Of a stretch of DNA of 64,000 bases, positions 27,140-37,709 are shown piece by piece. The DNA is taken from NCBI GenBank assembly GCA_034231615.1, contig CM067316.1, forward strand, positions 30,185,714 to 30,249,713. Reading direction: 5' to 3'. The stretch's first letter is position 1. Every line of letters begins with the position of its first letter. The translations under genes and the position numbers were made by a program. The stretch is from Meghimatium bilineatum (Eukaryota > Mollusca > Gastropoda > Stylommatophora > Philomycidae). The notes beneath the pieces were generated by a model, which ran no database searches, was not told where the DNA came from, and saw only the letters and a program-made list of their open reading frames with translations.

Positions 27140-28180
27140 GCAGCTGTTAGTTTACTGTCACAGATATTGTGACTTCGTCATCACCATACATACCCTCTGT
27201 CACACCAAGTGCAAAGCTCGTTACTGTCACATAGTGTCTATCTGTATGTATAGTGGACTTGGTGTTCTGCATATTTTCATAGTTTCCATCTTTTGTGTAT
27301 TGATTGATCTTCATGTTGTATTTTCTACATGTTGCAGATAGTGAGCTAACATGATTTTGTAGTTGTTCTTCGTTTTCGTTTTTTCCGATCGTCTGCGAAA
27401 GGTAGTTCATCTATTTCATTGTTTATGTGCTCTGAGTTTTCTTGTTCTGAGTCGGCGATGTTAACCTCTGTACTTTTTGCCTCTATTATTTTCTGTCTAT
27501 GTATATACTGAATAGCAAAGCTGAGAGCACGAAACCTTGACGCACTCCAGTTTTTGTATCAAATGCGTATGTGATACCATATGATGTTCTTACTACACAT
27601 TGGCAGTCCTTATGCAAAGATCTTATACTTTCTAACAGTTGTCCTTTGATACAATACATTTCTGAAGTTTCACATAGTACGTCTCTGTTGACTCTATCAA
27701 ACGCCTTCTCTTGATCTTTAAATATTGTTGTATTATATCGCTCTCTCACTGATTTGTCTCAGCGTGAACAAGGGTCTTTGCAGCTAACCCCTCTTCTGTA
27801 GTTACGTTGCGAGGAGCTCAATTGTTGTTCGACGAGGTTTCGTGTCCGTTGTTCTATTATCTTTGCATAAATTTTTCCGGTGTTGCTTAATAACAAGATG
27901 ACTCGGTATGTTTCGCACTCTCTTTTGTTGCCCTTGTTGTTCCACAATGGTACGATTACAGACTTGTGCTAGTCCTCTGGGACTTCACTTTCTTTCCACG
28001 CTATTATGAATATTCTCTGGATAAATTTTACCCCAATATCTTTGCATGATTTAATGGCTTCGTTGGGAATGCCATCCGCGACTGGTGATTGTATATTTTG
28101 ACTATTATTGATAGCCATTTCTTTTTCTTTGCTTAACATTCCTGGCTATGTGATGTCTTTGTCTATTCCTTTATATATAT
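27140..28180 (-). pseudogene. LINE reverse transcriptase pseudogene
   Basis: Reading the minus strand from about 28,170, RT blocks appear in the right order. SPVADGIPNEAIK comes first, then VIVPLWNNKGNKRECETYR, the NTGKIYAKII and RTRNLVEQQL segment, DQEKAFDRVNRDVL, and KTGVRQGFVLSALLF. The catalytic FADD box follows at about 27,390, then the thumb-like NENEEQLQNHVSSL. It belongs to the APE/RTE-like LINE group. Lesions include a stop in place of Trp at about 27,970 (PED*HKS), frameshifts near 27,755 and at the FADD box, and missing flanking domains. It has no coding capacity today. Confidence 0.9.
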
Positions 28181-28261
28181 GATACACAATCAGGGATCTT
28201 CTATTTCCTGATGACTGTGCCCTAAATGCTAACTCTGAGGCTGATCTACAGTGTAGTATAA

Positions 28262-28990
28262 ATTCTCGAGACTAACGGGAATTGAACCAGTCCGTTCAAC
28301 GGCACCAAATCGCCTAGCAACAATTGCACACGCGTTCTTCCGTACTTGACTAACCGCATCTCCAAAAAAAAGATGCGATTTCGTCAAGCCATTCAAACCG
28401 TGCACACAAAGTCACCCGAACGGACCGATCGAGGCAAGGACTATTACAACAACAACACACATCCCGTACAGGTATTGAAATATCCTCAGTAACAACACAC
28501 ATATAACATAATATCTGTATTAGTTATACAAGGGCCGAAATGTCTTCTTGTAAACATGGATAACATATATAGACAATACAATTTTGCTTCAAATAATTGT
28601 TTATACAAGTAAATTTTAAGTAGGAAGCCAGAGGACAATTTTAAAAATTCTTGAGACTAACGGGAATTGAACCAGTCCGTTCAACGGCACCAAATCGGCT
28701 AGCAACAATTGCACACGCGTTCTTCCGTACTTGACTAACCGCATCTCCAAAAAAAGATGCGATTTCATCAAGCCATTCAAATCGTGCACACAAAGTCACC
28801 CGAACGGACCAATCGAGACAAGGACTATTACAACAACAACAAACATCCCGTACAGGTATTGAAATATCCTCAGTAACAACAAACATATAATATAATATCC
28901 GTATTAGTTATACAAGGGCCGATAGGTCTTCTTGTAAACATGGATAACATATATAGACAATACAATTTTGCTTCAAATTGTTTATACACT
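28262..28990 (-). repeat. Two direct copies of a SINE-like unit with tRNA-type box B
   Basis: A unit of about 350 bp starts at about 28,262 and again at about 28,647, an offset of 385 bp, with few differences. Read on the minus strand, each copy contains GGTTCAATTCC (28,278-28,288 and 28,663-28,673), a match to the RNA polymerase III box B. About 65 bases upstream is a box-A-like TAGTCAAGTACGG. The box spacing is longer than in a normal tRNA, and the acceptor stem does not pair, so this is SINE-like and not a tRNA gene. Each copy also contains an A-run between GCATC and GATGC. The two copies share one flanking tail, which suggests tandem duplication and not two independent insertions. Confidence 0.55.
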
Positions 28991-29042
28991 TCCTACTTAA
29001 AATTTACTTGTATAAACAATTATTTGAAGCAAAATTGTATTG
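28957..29042. repeat. Inverted repeat with ~33-bp arms at the end of the SINE-like pair
   Basis: The arm ACAATTTTGCTTCAAATTG at 28,957-28,989 is reverse-complemented at about 29,008-29,042, around a short spacer. The right arm plus spacer also matches, inverted, the tail of the first SINE-like copy at about 28,575-28,630. It is therefore an inverted third piece of the same repeat, and it abuts the LINE fragment that begins at about 29,040. Confidence 0.75.
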
Positions 29043-29635
29043 CATTTTCATACAAATTGTCTCAGAAAAGTTATGAACATCAGATGGCAAGACAAGATTC
29101 CAGATACCACTGTCCTTGATAGAGCTGGTATCCCAAGCATTGACACGATCATGATGCAGACACAGATTCGTTCGGCAGGTCATTTGGTGCGTTTGCGAGA
29201 CCATCGTCTGCCAAAGATACTCATCTATGGTGAGCTAGAGAAGGGCACACGATCTCAAGGTGGCCAAAAGAAGCGCTACAAGGACTCGTTAAAGAACGCA
29301 CTAAAAGCTATTGAAATAGACCACGATACATGGGAAGAACTTGCACAAAATATGTCTACATGGCGTTCTAAAATAAAAAAAGAGCGCATCATCTTGTGAA
29401 AAGAAGAGAAATGCAGCAGCTCAACAGCGGAGAGCAGCTAGAAAGTCACTGATAGACAAGATCCGTCTACAGTCGTCATTCCATGTCCAAACTGTCCAAG
29501 GACATTTACAGCTTGAATAGGGCTCATTAGTCATCTACGAACTCATAATCAGAGACATTACTAAAATTGAATTTTCAAAAGTGGATGTAACAAAAGGTCA
29601 TCATCACTTGTGATGGACGAACAACATATGTATGA
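29040..29635 (+). pseudogene. LINE 3' fragment with C2H2 finger and 3' tail
   Basis: The translation from about 29,042 shows LRKVMNIRWQDKIPDT, then QIRSAGHLVRL, LPKILIYGEL and GGQKKRYKDSLKNALK. This is the C-terminal region of a LINE ORF2. In a shifted frame at about 29,478-29,555 comes CPNCPRTFTA*IGLISHLRTH, a C2H2 finger with Arg replaced by TGA. The 3' tail with GGTCATCATCAC and GATGGACGAAC ends at about 29,630, similar to the tails at 30.65 kb and 43.15 kb. The copy is 5'-truncated, frameshifted and dead. Confidence 0.88.
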
Positions 29636-29930
29636 TGCGTCAGAATGTTAGGATTATACAGTTCGTGGAAGTATTCCTTCCACCTATTTTTTTTATCATT
29701 TCCATTATGTAGAGGTATTCCATCTCTGCTGTTTATTATTGCAGTTGGGTTGTAGCTTTCTTTTCTCATTTTCATTGCGTTTATAAATTTAATGAAATTT
29801 CTAGGGTTATTCTTACATAGGCCCATTAGGTGTTCTCCATATTTGCGCCAGGAATTCTCTTTGGCTTCTTTGACTATTCTTTTCGTATTTCTTCTAGCTA
29901 GTCTGTACTGCACATAATCACTGGAAACAT
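29620..29930 (-). pseudogene. LINE linker region between endonuclease and RT
   Basis: The minus-strand frame of about 100 codons reads KRIVKEAKENSWRKYGEHL, NPRNFIKFINAMK and WKEYFHELYN. This segment lies between the APE endonuclease and the RT in many LINE ORF2 proteins ('W+.Yf..L.n'). It is abruptly joined to the oppositely oriented LINE tail at about 29,620-29,630. No RT follows. Confidence 0.75.
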
Positions 29931-29939
29931 ACGTATTAT

Positions 29940-30270
29940 AAATTCAAAAAAATATACGTGTTCAAATTAAACTCACGTTCTCAAATTGACACTTCAAGTT
30001 AACGTCGTAATTTGTGCATTCAACAATTACATTGTAAGCAGTTTTCACGTTGTAATTATGTGCAAACAGAATTTCTGCGATATAATTTTGAATTATGGCT
30101 ATGACATATTTTAGAACACCATTATAGATTTTCTATTTAATTTTGGCTATAAAATACAGTACATTACCGTATTAATTTACAGTTTCAAAAATCTCTTCTA
30201 GAGAATTTCTTCTCTCACAATCTTGACATCAACAGGTAAATATATTTATATTTTAGTCAGAGAGAGACTG
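29940..30270. other. AT-rich spacer
   Basis: Low-complexity AT-rich sequence with no gene or repeat that I recognise. Confidence 0.5.
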
Positions 30271-30274
30271 TCAG

Positions 30275-30375
30275 ACACATATATAGATGGATAGATGGAC
30301 AGATAGACAGACAGACAAACATACAGACAGACAGATAGACAGACATATAGATAGACAGATAGATATATATCGTTT
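30275..30375. repeat. Degenerate (GATA/GACA)n microsatellite
   Basis: Interspersed GATA, GACA and CAGA tetranucleotides run for about 100 bp. Confidence 0.85.
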
Positions 30376-30504
30376 ATCTAAACGAATGTATATGTATTAT
30401 TTTTCGGGAGATAGCGACCAAGAATGATTGTTTGTATGTGCGGTTTGGGAGCGCGCACACGTGTGTGAGTATGTGTGTGTGATAGCATAACTTGACTTTC
30501 TCAC

Positions 30505-30700
30505 ACATATACCTTCTATTGTTGTCAATTCTGTAAAAGAACATTTTGTGCGCGCATTGGACTTGTTAGTCATTTAAAAACGCACTATTAACTTTATTAT
30601 TTTATTATTTATTGTTATTATTATTATGGTTGAGTTTTTGGTCATCGTCGATCACGACGGACGAACATCATCATGTTGACGCGTTGATGCGCGAGCGCTT
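30505..30700 (+). pseudogene. LINE 3' end: C2H2 finger and 3' UTR tail
   Basis: TTCTATTGTTGTCAATTC begins a frame coding CCQFCKRTFCARIGLVSHL and KTHY followed by a stop at about 30,585. This is an intact C2H2 finger of the LINE family whose larger copy lies at 43.1-44.0 kb on the minus strand. After it comes a TTATT-rich 3' UTR and the family tail with GGTCATCGTCGATCACGACG and GACGAACATCATCATG. Upstream coding sequence of the element is absent, so this is a severely 5'-truncated insertion. Confidence 0.85.
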
Positions 30701-30929
30701 ACGTGCGTATTGGCAATTATACTCATATTCTGATAGACACACGTTAACTATTTTTCAATATAGAATAGGTCGGTCTGCATTTCATAGAAATGCAAAGTTG
30801 CTCTGTTATTAAATATATATTTTTTTAATAATAAATCACAATATAACTAATAGGTATGTGTACTGTTTATTTCAATATAAACAGGGATACAGTACATATG
30901 CCTAGGATGATGGTATATTTACGCACCTT

Positions 30930-31440
30930 TTTTCACATTTTGTAGTTTCGTCGAGAAGTTCAACATGCCATCCCATGCACTGTGGTCTGTTAACCAGGAA
31001 TAAAAGTTATCAACTATATCCATTCCCACAAAATCAGCAAACTCATGATGGCGCATTGTAATGTCCGCATCAACATTATACTACTTCTCTGTTATTTTAT
31101 TCGCCATTTGGTAAGCCAGAATGAGAACAATTGCAATACTACCCCAGTTGATAATGCGTTAGTTTAGTTCATTGACGACAGAGGCAATCATATAACATAT
31201 ATTGTGTTCAGTAATCTCCATATCATTTCTGTAAATAGGTTATAATGTCTATTCAATAGTTGGGTAACACATCTACGTAGAGATTTGCAGTGTACAGAAT
31301 CATTTTCAGCATAACCATTGAGATTGAGCTCTCTGGCTAGATCAAGAGTTTCTTTGTGAAGATTCGGCCGCTTGTTAATACATAACGACATTATCGTCTG
31401 ATATACAGTGTCAGCTACTGGTAGTCTATGCGAAGGCCAT
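30930..31440 (-). pseudogene. Bcl-2-family-like remnant (BH1 and BH2 motifs)
   Basis: Read on the minus strand, an open stretch from about 31,437 to 31,188 includes SLRRCVTQLLNRH and FTEMIWRLL, which resembles the BH3-to-alpha3 region. After a frameshift near 31,195 comes ASVVNELN, a TAA, then IINWGSI, the BH1 signature (NWG codons 31,141-31,149). In that same frame, after one TAG, is SWLTDHSAWDGML, which matches the BH2 pattern 'W-I-x-[DE]-[NH]-x-x-WDG' (TGG GAT GGC at 30,967-30,975). Bcl-2 proteins control mitochondrial apoptosis, and many large DNA viruses and some polinton-like viruses carry homologues. The total span of about 165 codons is the size of a compact Bcl-2 fold. One frameshift and two stops make it a pseudogene, unless undetected introns are present. 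Host or viral origin cannot be decided here. The BH1-BH2 spacing (58 codons) is longer than the ~45 of mammalian Bcl-2, and the usual GG before WD is missing. Confidence 0.6.
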
Positions 31441-31567
31441 TATTTTATTATACCTGTGTATGTATGTATGAATTAATGTATGTATGAGGATTGGTATTAT
31501 TAGCTATGTGTGATGTATATGTCATTGTAGTATATTTTAATTTATTTCATTACCTTTCGTTACAGAC

Positions 31568-32261
31568 ATGTTAACCATTAACGACTGGATATACAGAATG
31601 TGGGATATAATAAATAGTGATGTAGACGGGTATTGTCAGGGGTATTTATATTGCAGAGACATCCAAACCATAATCAGAATTGTTACAATTTAAAATCACG
31701 ATTAAAGGAAAATCGATATTACGATATGAGTGACAACATCAGTCACGAGGATTACATAAATATTTTAATAAAGTATTTCGCACGGCGACTTCTCAGTCTG
31801 CATCGTATGACCATGAGCATGGATACCTCGTCTCATTTTTAATTATTATTTTAATTATTTTTTTTTTTTTTAGATTACCTTTCAGTGTGATTTAGTTCAT
31901 ATACACGTATATTTACCATAACTGTATTGTTTTTTCTACAACAGTTCATGATGTAAGAGAGTATTCTTAAAAATGTATTAGATTTTATAAATGACCAGCC
32001 TCCTTTGCAGTCTGAAGGCTGTCTTCAGCAGTTAGGAAATCAATTAGCCCATTCATGTGTCACGATACGTCTGATGTCTATATCCATAGACATCTAGACA
32101 ATGCTCTGAGGATAGTACTTTCAGTTTATGAACTTCTTAATTTAGCTTATGACTACATTGTTGATAAATTAGTTCAACACGTAATTTCTAACAGTAGGCC
32201 ACTGGATTTACACATATTTGTTCATAACGATAATGAATCTACTTCTTCTCTAACTATATAA
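31568..32261 (+). pseudogene. Unidentified broken ORF cluster with a BH3-like segment
   Basis: Divergent to the Bcl-2-like remnant, three short frames follow one another. An ATG frame at 31,568-31,693 (MLTINDWIYRMWDIINSD...) comes first. A second frame ending at 31,842 includes HEDYINILIKYFARRLL. A third ends at 32,261 (true ATG at 32,055; includes LRIVLSVYELLNLAYDYIV). Between the last two, in another frame near 31,985-32,040, is SEGCLQQLGNQLAHS, which fits the BH3 pattern L-x-x-x-G-[DN]-x-[LIV]. I do not recognise a full domain. One reading is a second decayed Bcl-2/Bax-like gene, but no NWG or WDG motif is visible, so this remains speculative. Pyrimidine-rich tracts ending in AG at about 31,566 and 31,873 could be splice acceptors. 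Confidence 0.3.
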
Positions 32262-32269
32262 TTTATGCT

Positions 32270-32840
32270 TCGATGCAGTCAATACAAGAAAAAGAACACA
32301 ATATACTTGTTATGTCTATTTATTCATGATGTCTTGTATATACTACTATCACTCATGCTATACCTCGCACAAAACCAGAAAAAAAACATGTGACATGCAT
32401 GCTTCCCATGTCTAGCGCAAGATATTTGCACCACAAAATATTTGTTTAAAATGTAGTCTAGCGTACCAGTGCACAAACTACAGTTTTGCACCACATATTT
32501 TGCAACAGAAATGACCTCGTTCTTACCCCTCCTAACTACTATATTGTTCTCATTAACCGATCCCAGCTGTGTTGAATTCTTTCCACAATAACATTTCCTC
32601 TGTGCTGGTTCATTTTCCTGTTCTACGTAAATAATGCAACGACTGTGCTTACTTTTTTATTTTACTCCAGAAAATATGTACACATCGTTTGACGGCTACT
32701 GGAAATTGGTCATGTCAGGGTGAAATCATTTTTAGTAATAGAAAAAAAAAATCAGGTATAACTCGTCTTTAGCAGTACGAGAGAGGAACGAGTGATTCAC
32801 CTAGTTATGACATTTTTCTGCATGTTGTATTTGGAACCTC
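32270..32840. other. No recognisable feature
   Basis: AT-rich sequence. A short local repeat of TTTGCACCACA-type words occurs at about 32,427-32,500. No coding similarity was seen. Confidence 0.4.
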
Positions 32841-33040
32841 AAATAATGGAGGGCCTCAAATACCTGGGAAAAGAAAAAGGGCAGATCAAGAAGGCGATGG
32901 ACTGACGACATTAAAGATAACATGAATACATCGTTGTAAAAATCCAAGCCATGAAAGAGAGGGGTTCAGAGAGTTCATAGTTACGACAACGTTCTCGAAA
33001 GACTACGTCACATGATATTGGCACCTGAGTGTATGTACAT
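32840..33040 (+). pseudogene. LINE extreme C-terminal fragment
   Basis: The translation gives GRSRRRWTDDIKDNMNTS, and in the next frame REFIVTTTFSKDYVT. This matches the 'RGRP+.rW.DDi' end of LINE ORF2 proteins. It is short, frameshifted and isolated. Confidence 0.75.
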
Positions 33041-33459
33041 ATGGCCTGCATGTTGTGTTGGTTTCGAAAACATGTGTAATAAGCAGATATGTTATGGGTA
33101 GGAATACTTATAAAGTAATTTCAGATCACCTTTTATGTGACTGATAGAATCATTGACTGCGATGGTTCTTGAAACTCGAGAAATTTAGACATAGAATATG
33201 ATACGCGTCAGCTCGCACTATACAAGTGTAAATTAGGCATGTTATCAACCAACCAGAAAAGCAAACTATCCGCATGGCCGCTCTTCGTCATCAGCCAGAA
33301 AGGTTGGACTACATATTGCGCTTGACAGTAGTTCAATGATGTATGTTCTATACACAAATTAACCAGCTGGTTATTTGCGACTCAAACATTACATACACAT
33401 TGTATTTTTTTTTAAATTATGTGATTAACAAAAATGTGCACAGAATATATCTAGAAACA

Positions 33460-33715
33460 ACAAATAAAAATGGTTTGGACACCTTATGAGAATGAACCAG
33501 AACCAACCACGTACAAGAACATAAGAATATCCGGATACAGGGCCAGAGGAAGACCTAGAACATGATAGATAGATACCATCAAGACAAGACTGAACACATA
33601 CGGATTAAACGCAGCCAAGGCGATACATTTGGCCTTGGATAGACAACTAAAGCTCCCAGTAACCACCACCTACGCTAAACGGCAATTGTGGATACTCTGA
33701 ACTTCACCCATCTGG
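33460..33715 (+). pseudogene. LINE C-terminal fragment
   Basis: In one frame the sequence reads NIRISGYRARGRPRT, two stops (TGA, TAG), then DTIKTRLNTYGLNAAKAIHL and TTYAKRQLW. This is the terminal region of a LINE ORF2, after the RT. A WFGHLMRM-like segment sits just upstream in another frame. It is a dead fragment. Confidence 0.75.
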
Positions 33716-33719
33716 GAAT

Positions 33720-35090
33720 GAGAAATCGACAATAACAATGTGAACAGGCAATATAACTAATGTCAAGAAATATTAAAGTAATCCACGGAATGTACTTCTT
33801 TAAGCTTTAAAAGAAACACAAGTTAGTCAAGATGATTATACAAAACCATTGACATTGGCTTACATATATAGGGAGTTTCCATCACTCATTCTGTCAACAT
33901 GCAAGAAAGAAGCTGTCGAGATTGGCACTTGAATGTGGGTCTGCAAACGTCAAGTTTACTGCCTTCACGGGATAATATAGTTTATCTCCAAAATCGTTAA
34001 AGTCTTGTTTAAACACCCGTAGAATATTTCTTGTGAGTGTGCAGCCAATAACAGATGCATACTGTTGAGATGGCTGTCTGGGGTAGGAGGAATCAAAAGT
34101 GAAAGGAAATGTCTGCGTACAGTCTGAGATAATGAGATATGCACCAATTGAGCTTTACTGGAGGGTCTATGGTGTGGTGTTGAAGTAGGCCAACTTACGA
34201 GCTTGAAGTTTTATTACGTTTTTTTCCCAATTCGATGAGAGCATTATGTAAAAGATTCTTAAAGTTTAAAGAACATTTATATTTTGTGTGCGGATTTATT
34301 GTGTAATTATTCATGTTTTCACAATAAAAATGCATGGCCTTAGATGGGTTTTTTTTGGTTGCTGGTGAAAACATTTGCTCTTCTTGGTTGAGAACACAAT
34401 TATATTCTAAGCTTTGACCAACGATACAAAATTATACCAAAATATATTGGAGGATATCTTTTTAATCTTATAATTTGACTTCTGAAATCATTTGTACTTC
34501 AGTTTTTTTTCCTTTCTTACACTAATAAAAAAATTGGTAGCATATTATATTCAGAACATCGCCATTAACCCAGAATTTTAGTGCTGTAGTGATTTTCAAG
34601 GGAATATAAATACGTTTGCCATTTCTTTCTGAACAGTCCGGATGCACAATTGTCTGTGACTGGATTGCAACCCAGTGCCTTTGGCCGTCACAAATCAGTA
34701 TTGTTACAGCGTTGCTTCCATTAAAATTAACCTTAACACAAAAACTGATCCTTCAAACCATTGATATACAATTAACTTTATTCGACCTGCTCTTAGCATT
34801 CATTCAGAACTTTAAAGTATGTCTCTGTCTTTGAATGTTTAATTACAATTTTGATAAATAGCATTTATAAATATACTTTATAATATTTGTGCAGTGTCTA
34901 AATTTGATATAACAACATAGGTATGACAACCTTTAACTCTCAATGTTTTACTGCTCATCAACATGTCCAGATACTGTTGTCCTGCCAATATGCATATTAT
35001 ACGTATATGTATAATTGAGTCAACGCCTCTAAAATGTATCATCATACTCAATATGTTATGACATAGGCAGTAGATATTTACACAACTGTA
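33720..35090. other. AT-rich sequence without recognised genes
   Basis: Several short open frames occur on both strands, but none shows a motif I can name. T-runs (34,348-34,356; 34,505-34,512) are present. Nothing here supports a gene. Confidence 0.4.
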
Positions 35091-35094
35091 CTAC

Positions 35095-35275
35095 TATGTT
35101 GGTAGGAAAAGTAGACATTTTGGTAGGCTTCGTAGGCATTTAGACAGTTTGGTAGGCATCCTAGACATTGTGATAGGCATCATAGACATTTATACATTTT
35201 TGGTAGACATTGCGGTAGGCATCTTAGATATTTAGACATTTTGATAAGCATCCTAGAAATTTTACTAGAAACTCC
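35095..35275. repeat. Degenerate tandem repeat, ~30-bp unit
   Basis: Repeated variants of TTTGGTAGGCATCCTAGACA occur about six times with spacing of roughly 25-35 bp, for example at about 35,118, 35,148, 35,170, 35,210 and 35,236. They are strongly diverged from one another. Confidence 0.65.
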
Positions 35276-35539
35276 CGTACACGTCTGTTTGTTCCTCTTA
35301 TCATTGCACTGTATGTACTAAATGTGGGTAAGCACATAGCAACTATGCAATGTTTGCAGCGCCTATATGAGGTCTGTGACACACGACTGACAGATCAGGC
35401 TCGGAGGCAGTGGTTACTCCCATGTCGTCCATAGAAGAAAATGTACAATACAAACAATGCCTACTATGTCTGTGTCCTTCGTCATCTTCTGTTATGCCTA
35501 ATTGGAACGTGCAACCCACCCTGGCCTACAACGACCACA

Positions 35540-35765
35540 ACATATGAACATTGACTAGTTACCTACGATTTAGATTGAAGGCCAAGACCAAAATTAAGAC
35601 GGACATTGTTCGCGACCTCTTGTTCGCCGACGATTGTGCATTAAATGCTACTAGTATGAAAGACATGCAATACAGCACGGAACTCTTTTTTTTGGGCCTG
35701 TAATGCGTTCGGTCTCACCATCAGCACCGCGAAGACTTTAGTAATGTATCAACCAGCACCCAGTG
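35540..35765 (+). pseudogene. LINE RT fragment with FADD box
   Basis: The translation reads RLKAKTKIKTDIVRDLLFAD and then DCALNA. The RT catalytic box F-A-D-D is at 35,623-35,634. In a shifted frame AFGLTIS(T)AKT-(L)VMYQP follows, the conserved post-catalytic segment. Both are typical of an invertebrate LINE family whose earlier RT part is seen on the minus strand at 45.97-46.3 kb. A T-run insertion at about 35,686 accompanies the frameshift. Confidence 0.85.
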
Positions 35766-36890
35766 TCACCTACGATTTGCTACTACGGTTTCTGAATGTG
35801 TCTTTCTTCCTACTAATTTCCTTCTCTCGCATCACTTTCTCTAAGTTACACTTTATAAGCCCGTGTACCTACGGACCTCTTCGATCTTTTATGCACATTA
35901 GTCACATCTTGCTTGGTTTGTTCGATTTCTATATCTGCGCCTTTTGTCTCCATCTGTCTCCATTCTATCTCATCCTTTGGGTCACTTTGATCCCCTGTGA
36001 ACACTATTTACCTTACTACTTGCCGCCACCTTTTTCCATCTACGAGCTTGTGTTACGTCTTATTATTCTTTATTGTCTTTGTCAGCCTGTGGCGGTCGTA
36101 TTTTTATGTTCCAATTTGGCCCTCGTTCTTTATCCACTTTTCGTTCTTTTCATGACCATTACGTGAGGTGGGACAACACATACTCTGCAAAAAAAGTGTG
36201 TGAACATATCATTTCATCACATGTTCTCCTCTGGAATACAATGAGACACGTTTGTAGTTTTTTTTTAAATTATTACATTGTGATCTCATTTCCACTCTCT
36301 CGTCCACCACTTTTTCTCGTCATTTTAATGGCGATCTTTTTTCTACTTTGCAGGTCCTTTCCGGATTTGATTTGTTTCCATATATGTTTCTTACCAAGAT
36401 TTAATCTTTTCCTCCTACTATACTCATATGTTCTTTCCCACGTTAAATACATTGTATGTCTCGTTTTACAATGACGTTTCGACGTGTAGTCGAAACGCCG
36501 TCTGTCGCTTGTGTCTCGTGGTTTGTTATGTTATCTAAAATTGATAACACTTGTAGCTAATTCTGTTCATGTTAATGTTTTTTTGTCACCTCAGCCAACC
36601 TCCCTTCTCCCCCCTCAAGTTGTTTTTGTCCTAAAACTGAAGCTTTATCTCTGAACTATCTGTGGAGATAAGTTTTTCTCATTTTCCTGCCACTTTCACC
36701 TTTTATGCATGATAGAGATCACTGGTACTTTCTAGACTAGCACAGTACTTATTGCCTCATTCTGGGCCCCATAATATAAACTTACGTTTGCAACATTATA
36801 ATCATAAAAGTAAAGGTATGTCCCATGGCAACAACCTCCCGTTGAGGATGAAGATAACTCTTCATGTACTAAGCCGCAGAAACTATTAAT
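35765..36890. other. Pyrimidine-rich non-coding stretch
   Basis: The plus strand is strongly C/T-rich from about 35,770 to 36,470. Long hydrophobic-looking frames result, but no motif supports a protein. A hairpin lies at about 36,471-36,500 (GACGTTTCGAC / GTCGAAACGCCGTC around a 5-nt loop). Its function is unknown. Confidence 0.45.
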
Positions 36891-36899
36891 CATAAGATC

Positions 36900-37700
36900 A
36901 TGATCAATTACAGGCATTATCCGTAGCAGCAGACAAAGGGAATCTTTGCTGCATCCTTACGGATACCATGCCCTTAACTGCATTGATATCCTTCTTGGCG
37001 TTCTTTGTCGACATGTTTCAGACTTCTGTCGATAGTTGTTCCTGGATATTTCATTGATTGTTCTCTGTTTATGTTGGTGCATATGCAGATGACGGTGTGT
37101 TAGTAACTGGTTGTGCTTGTTGTTTAACGAGAAGCAGACAATCTTTGCCTTGGTGTGATTAATGACTGCATTGTAGAGGGTGCACTATGGAAATGTTAAA
37201 GTTTACTCTGTATGATTTCAATAATTTCGGATCTGTATTTGCCCATGTTATACAAAAGACAATCCATCGTATGTCTGAACTTTGAAATTCTTTACTTTCA
37301 GACATTAAAAAGCACGCGAGTGGGAATATATGTAGCAATCTCGACGCCATAATTTGATCTTAGATGTCCATGTTCCAAATTTCAAAGCAATCCGTCTGAA
37401 CATGATCAAATGAATTCCGCCGACGTCGGATGTATCTGATCAGTATTGCAAATAAGACGGCGATACAACTCATATCCGGACTATATCCTGATGGAAATCG
37501 TCTAAGACTATTGTCCTGCTACAAGTAGTTTGATAACGAACATATACAATCGTTAAAAAAGCGAGTGATCAAAGTGTCGATGTTGGCGTTAATTATAAAG
37601 TAAATGTGTCCGCGGATGTTCGCGGAAACTGACTCTGTTACATGCATCTTTGAAATCAGTCGCCACGACCACTGTCTCTTGTTGTGTCAGCAGTGATTTT
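36900..37700 (-). pseudogene. LINE RT fragment, RNase-H-type family
   Basis: On the minus strand VVVATDFKDACNRVSF (about 37,645-37,690) resembles the first catalytic block of a LINE RT. Further on are AVINHTKAKIVCFSLNN (about 37,130-37,175) and then a TIDRSLKHVDK-like thumb segment (about 37,000). The same order and wording occur in the better copy at 52.8-54.3 kb. Many stops and frameshifts, and the absence of a clear YADD box, mark it as an old copy. Confidence 0.65.
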
Positions 37701-37709
37701 AATGGACAT

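Noticed and set aside
35744..36474. Long hydrophobic open frames suggesting membrane proteins
   Set aside because: They lie in a pyrimidine-rich strand that automatically encodes Leu/Phe/Ser/Pro, overlap in different frames and have no recognisable domain.
36471..36500. Hammerhead-type ribozyme at the GACGTTTCGAC hairpin
   Set aside because: GAAAC is present near a stem, but the obligatory CUGAUGA core is absent on both strands.
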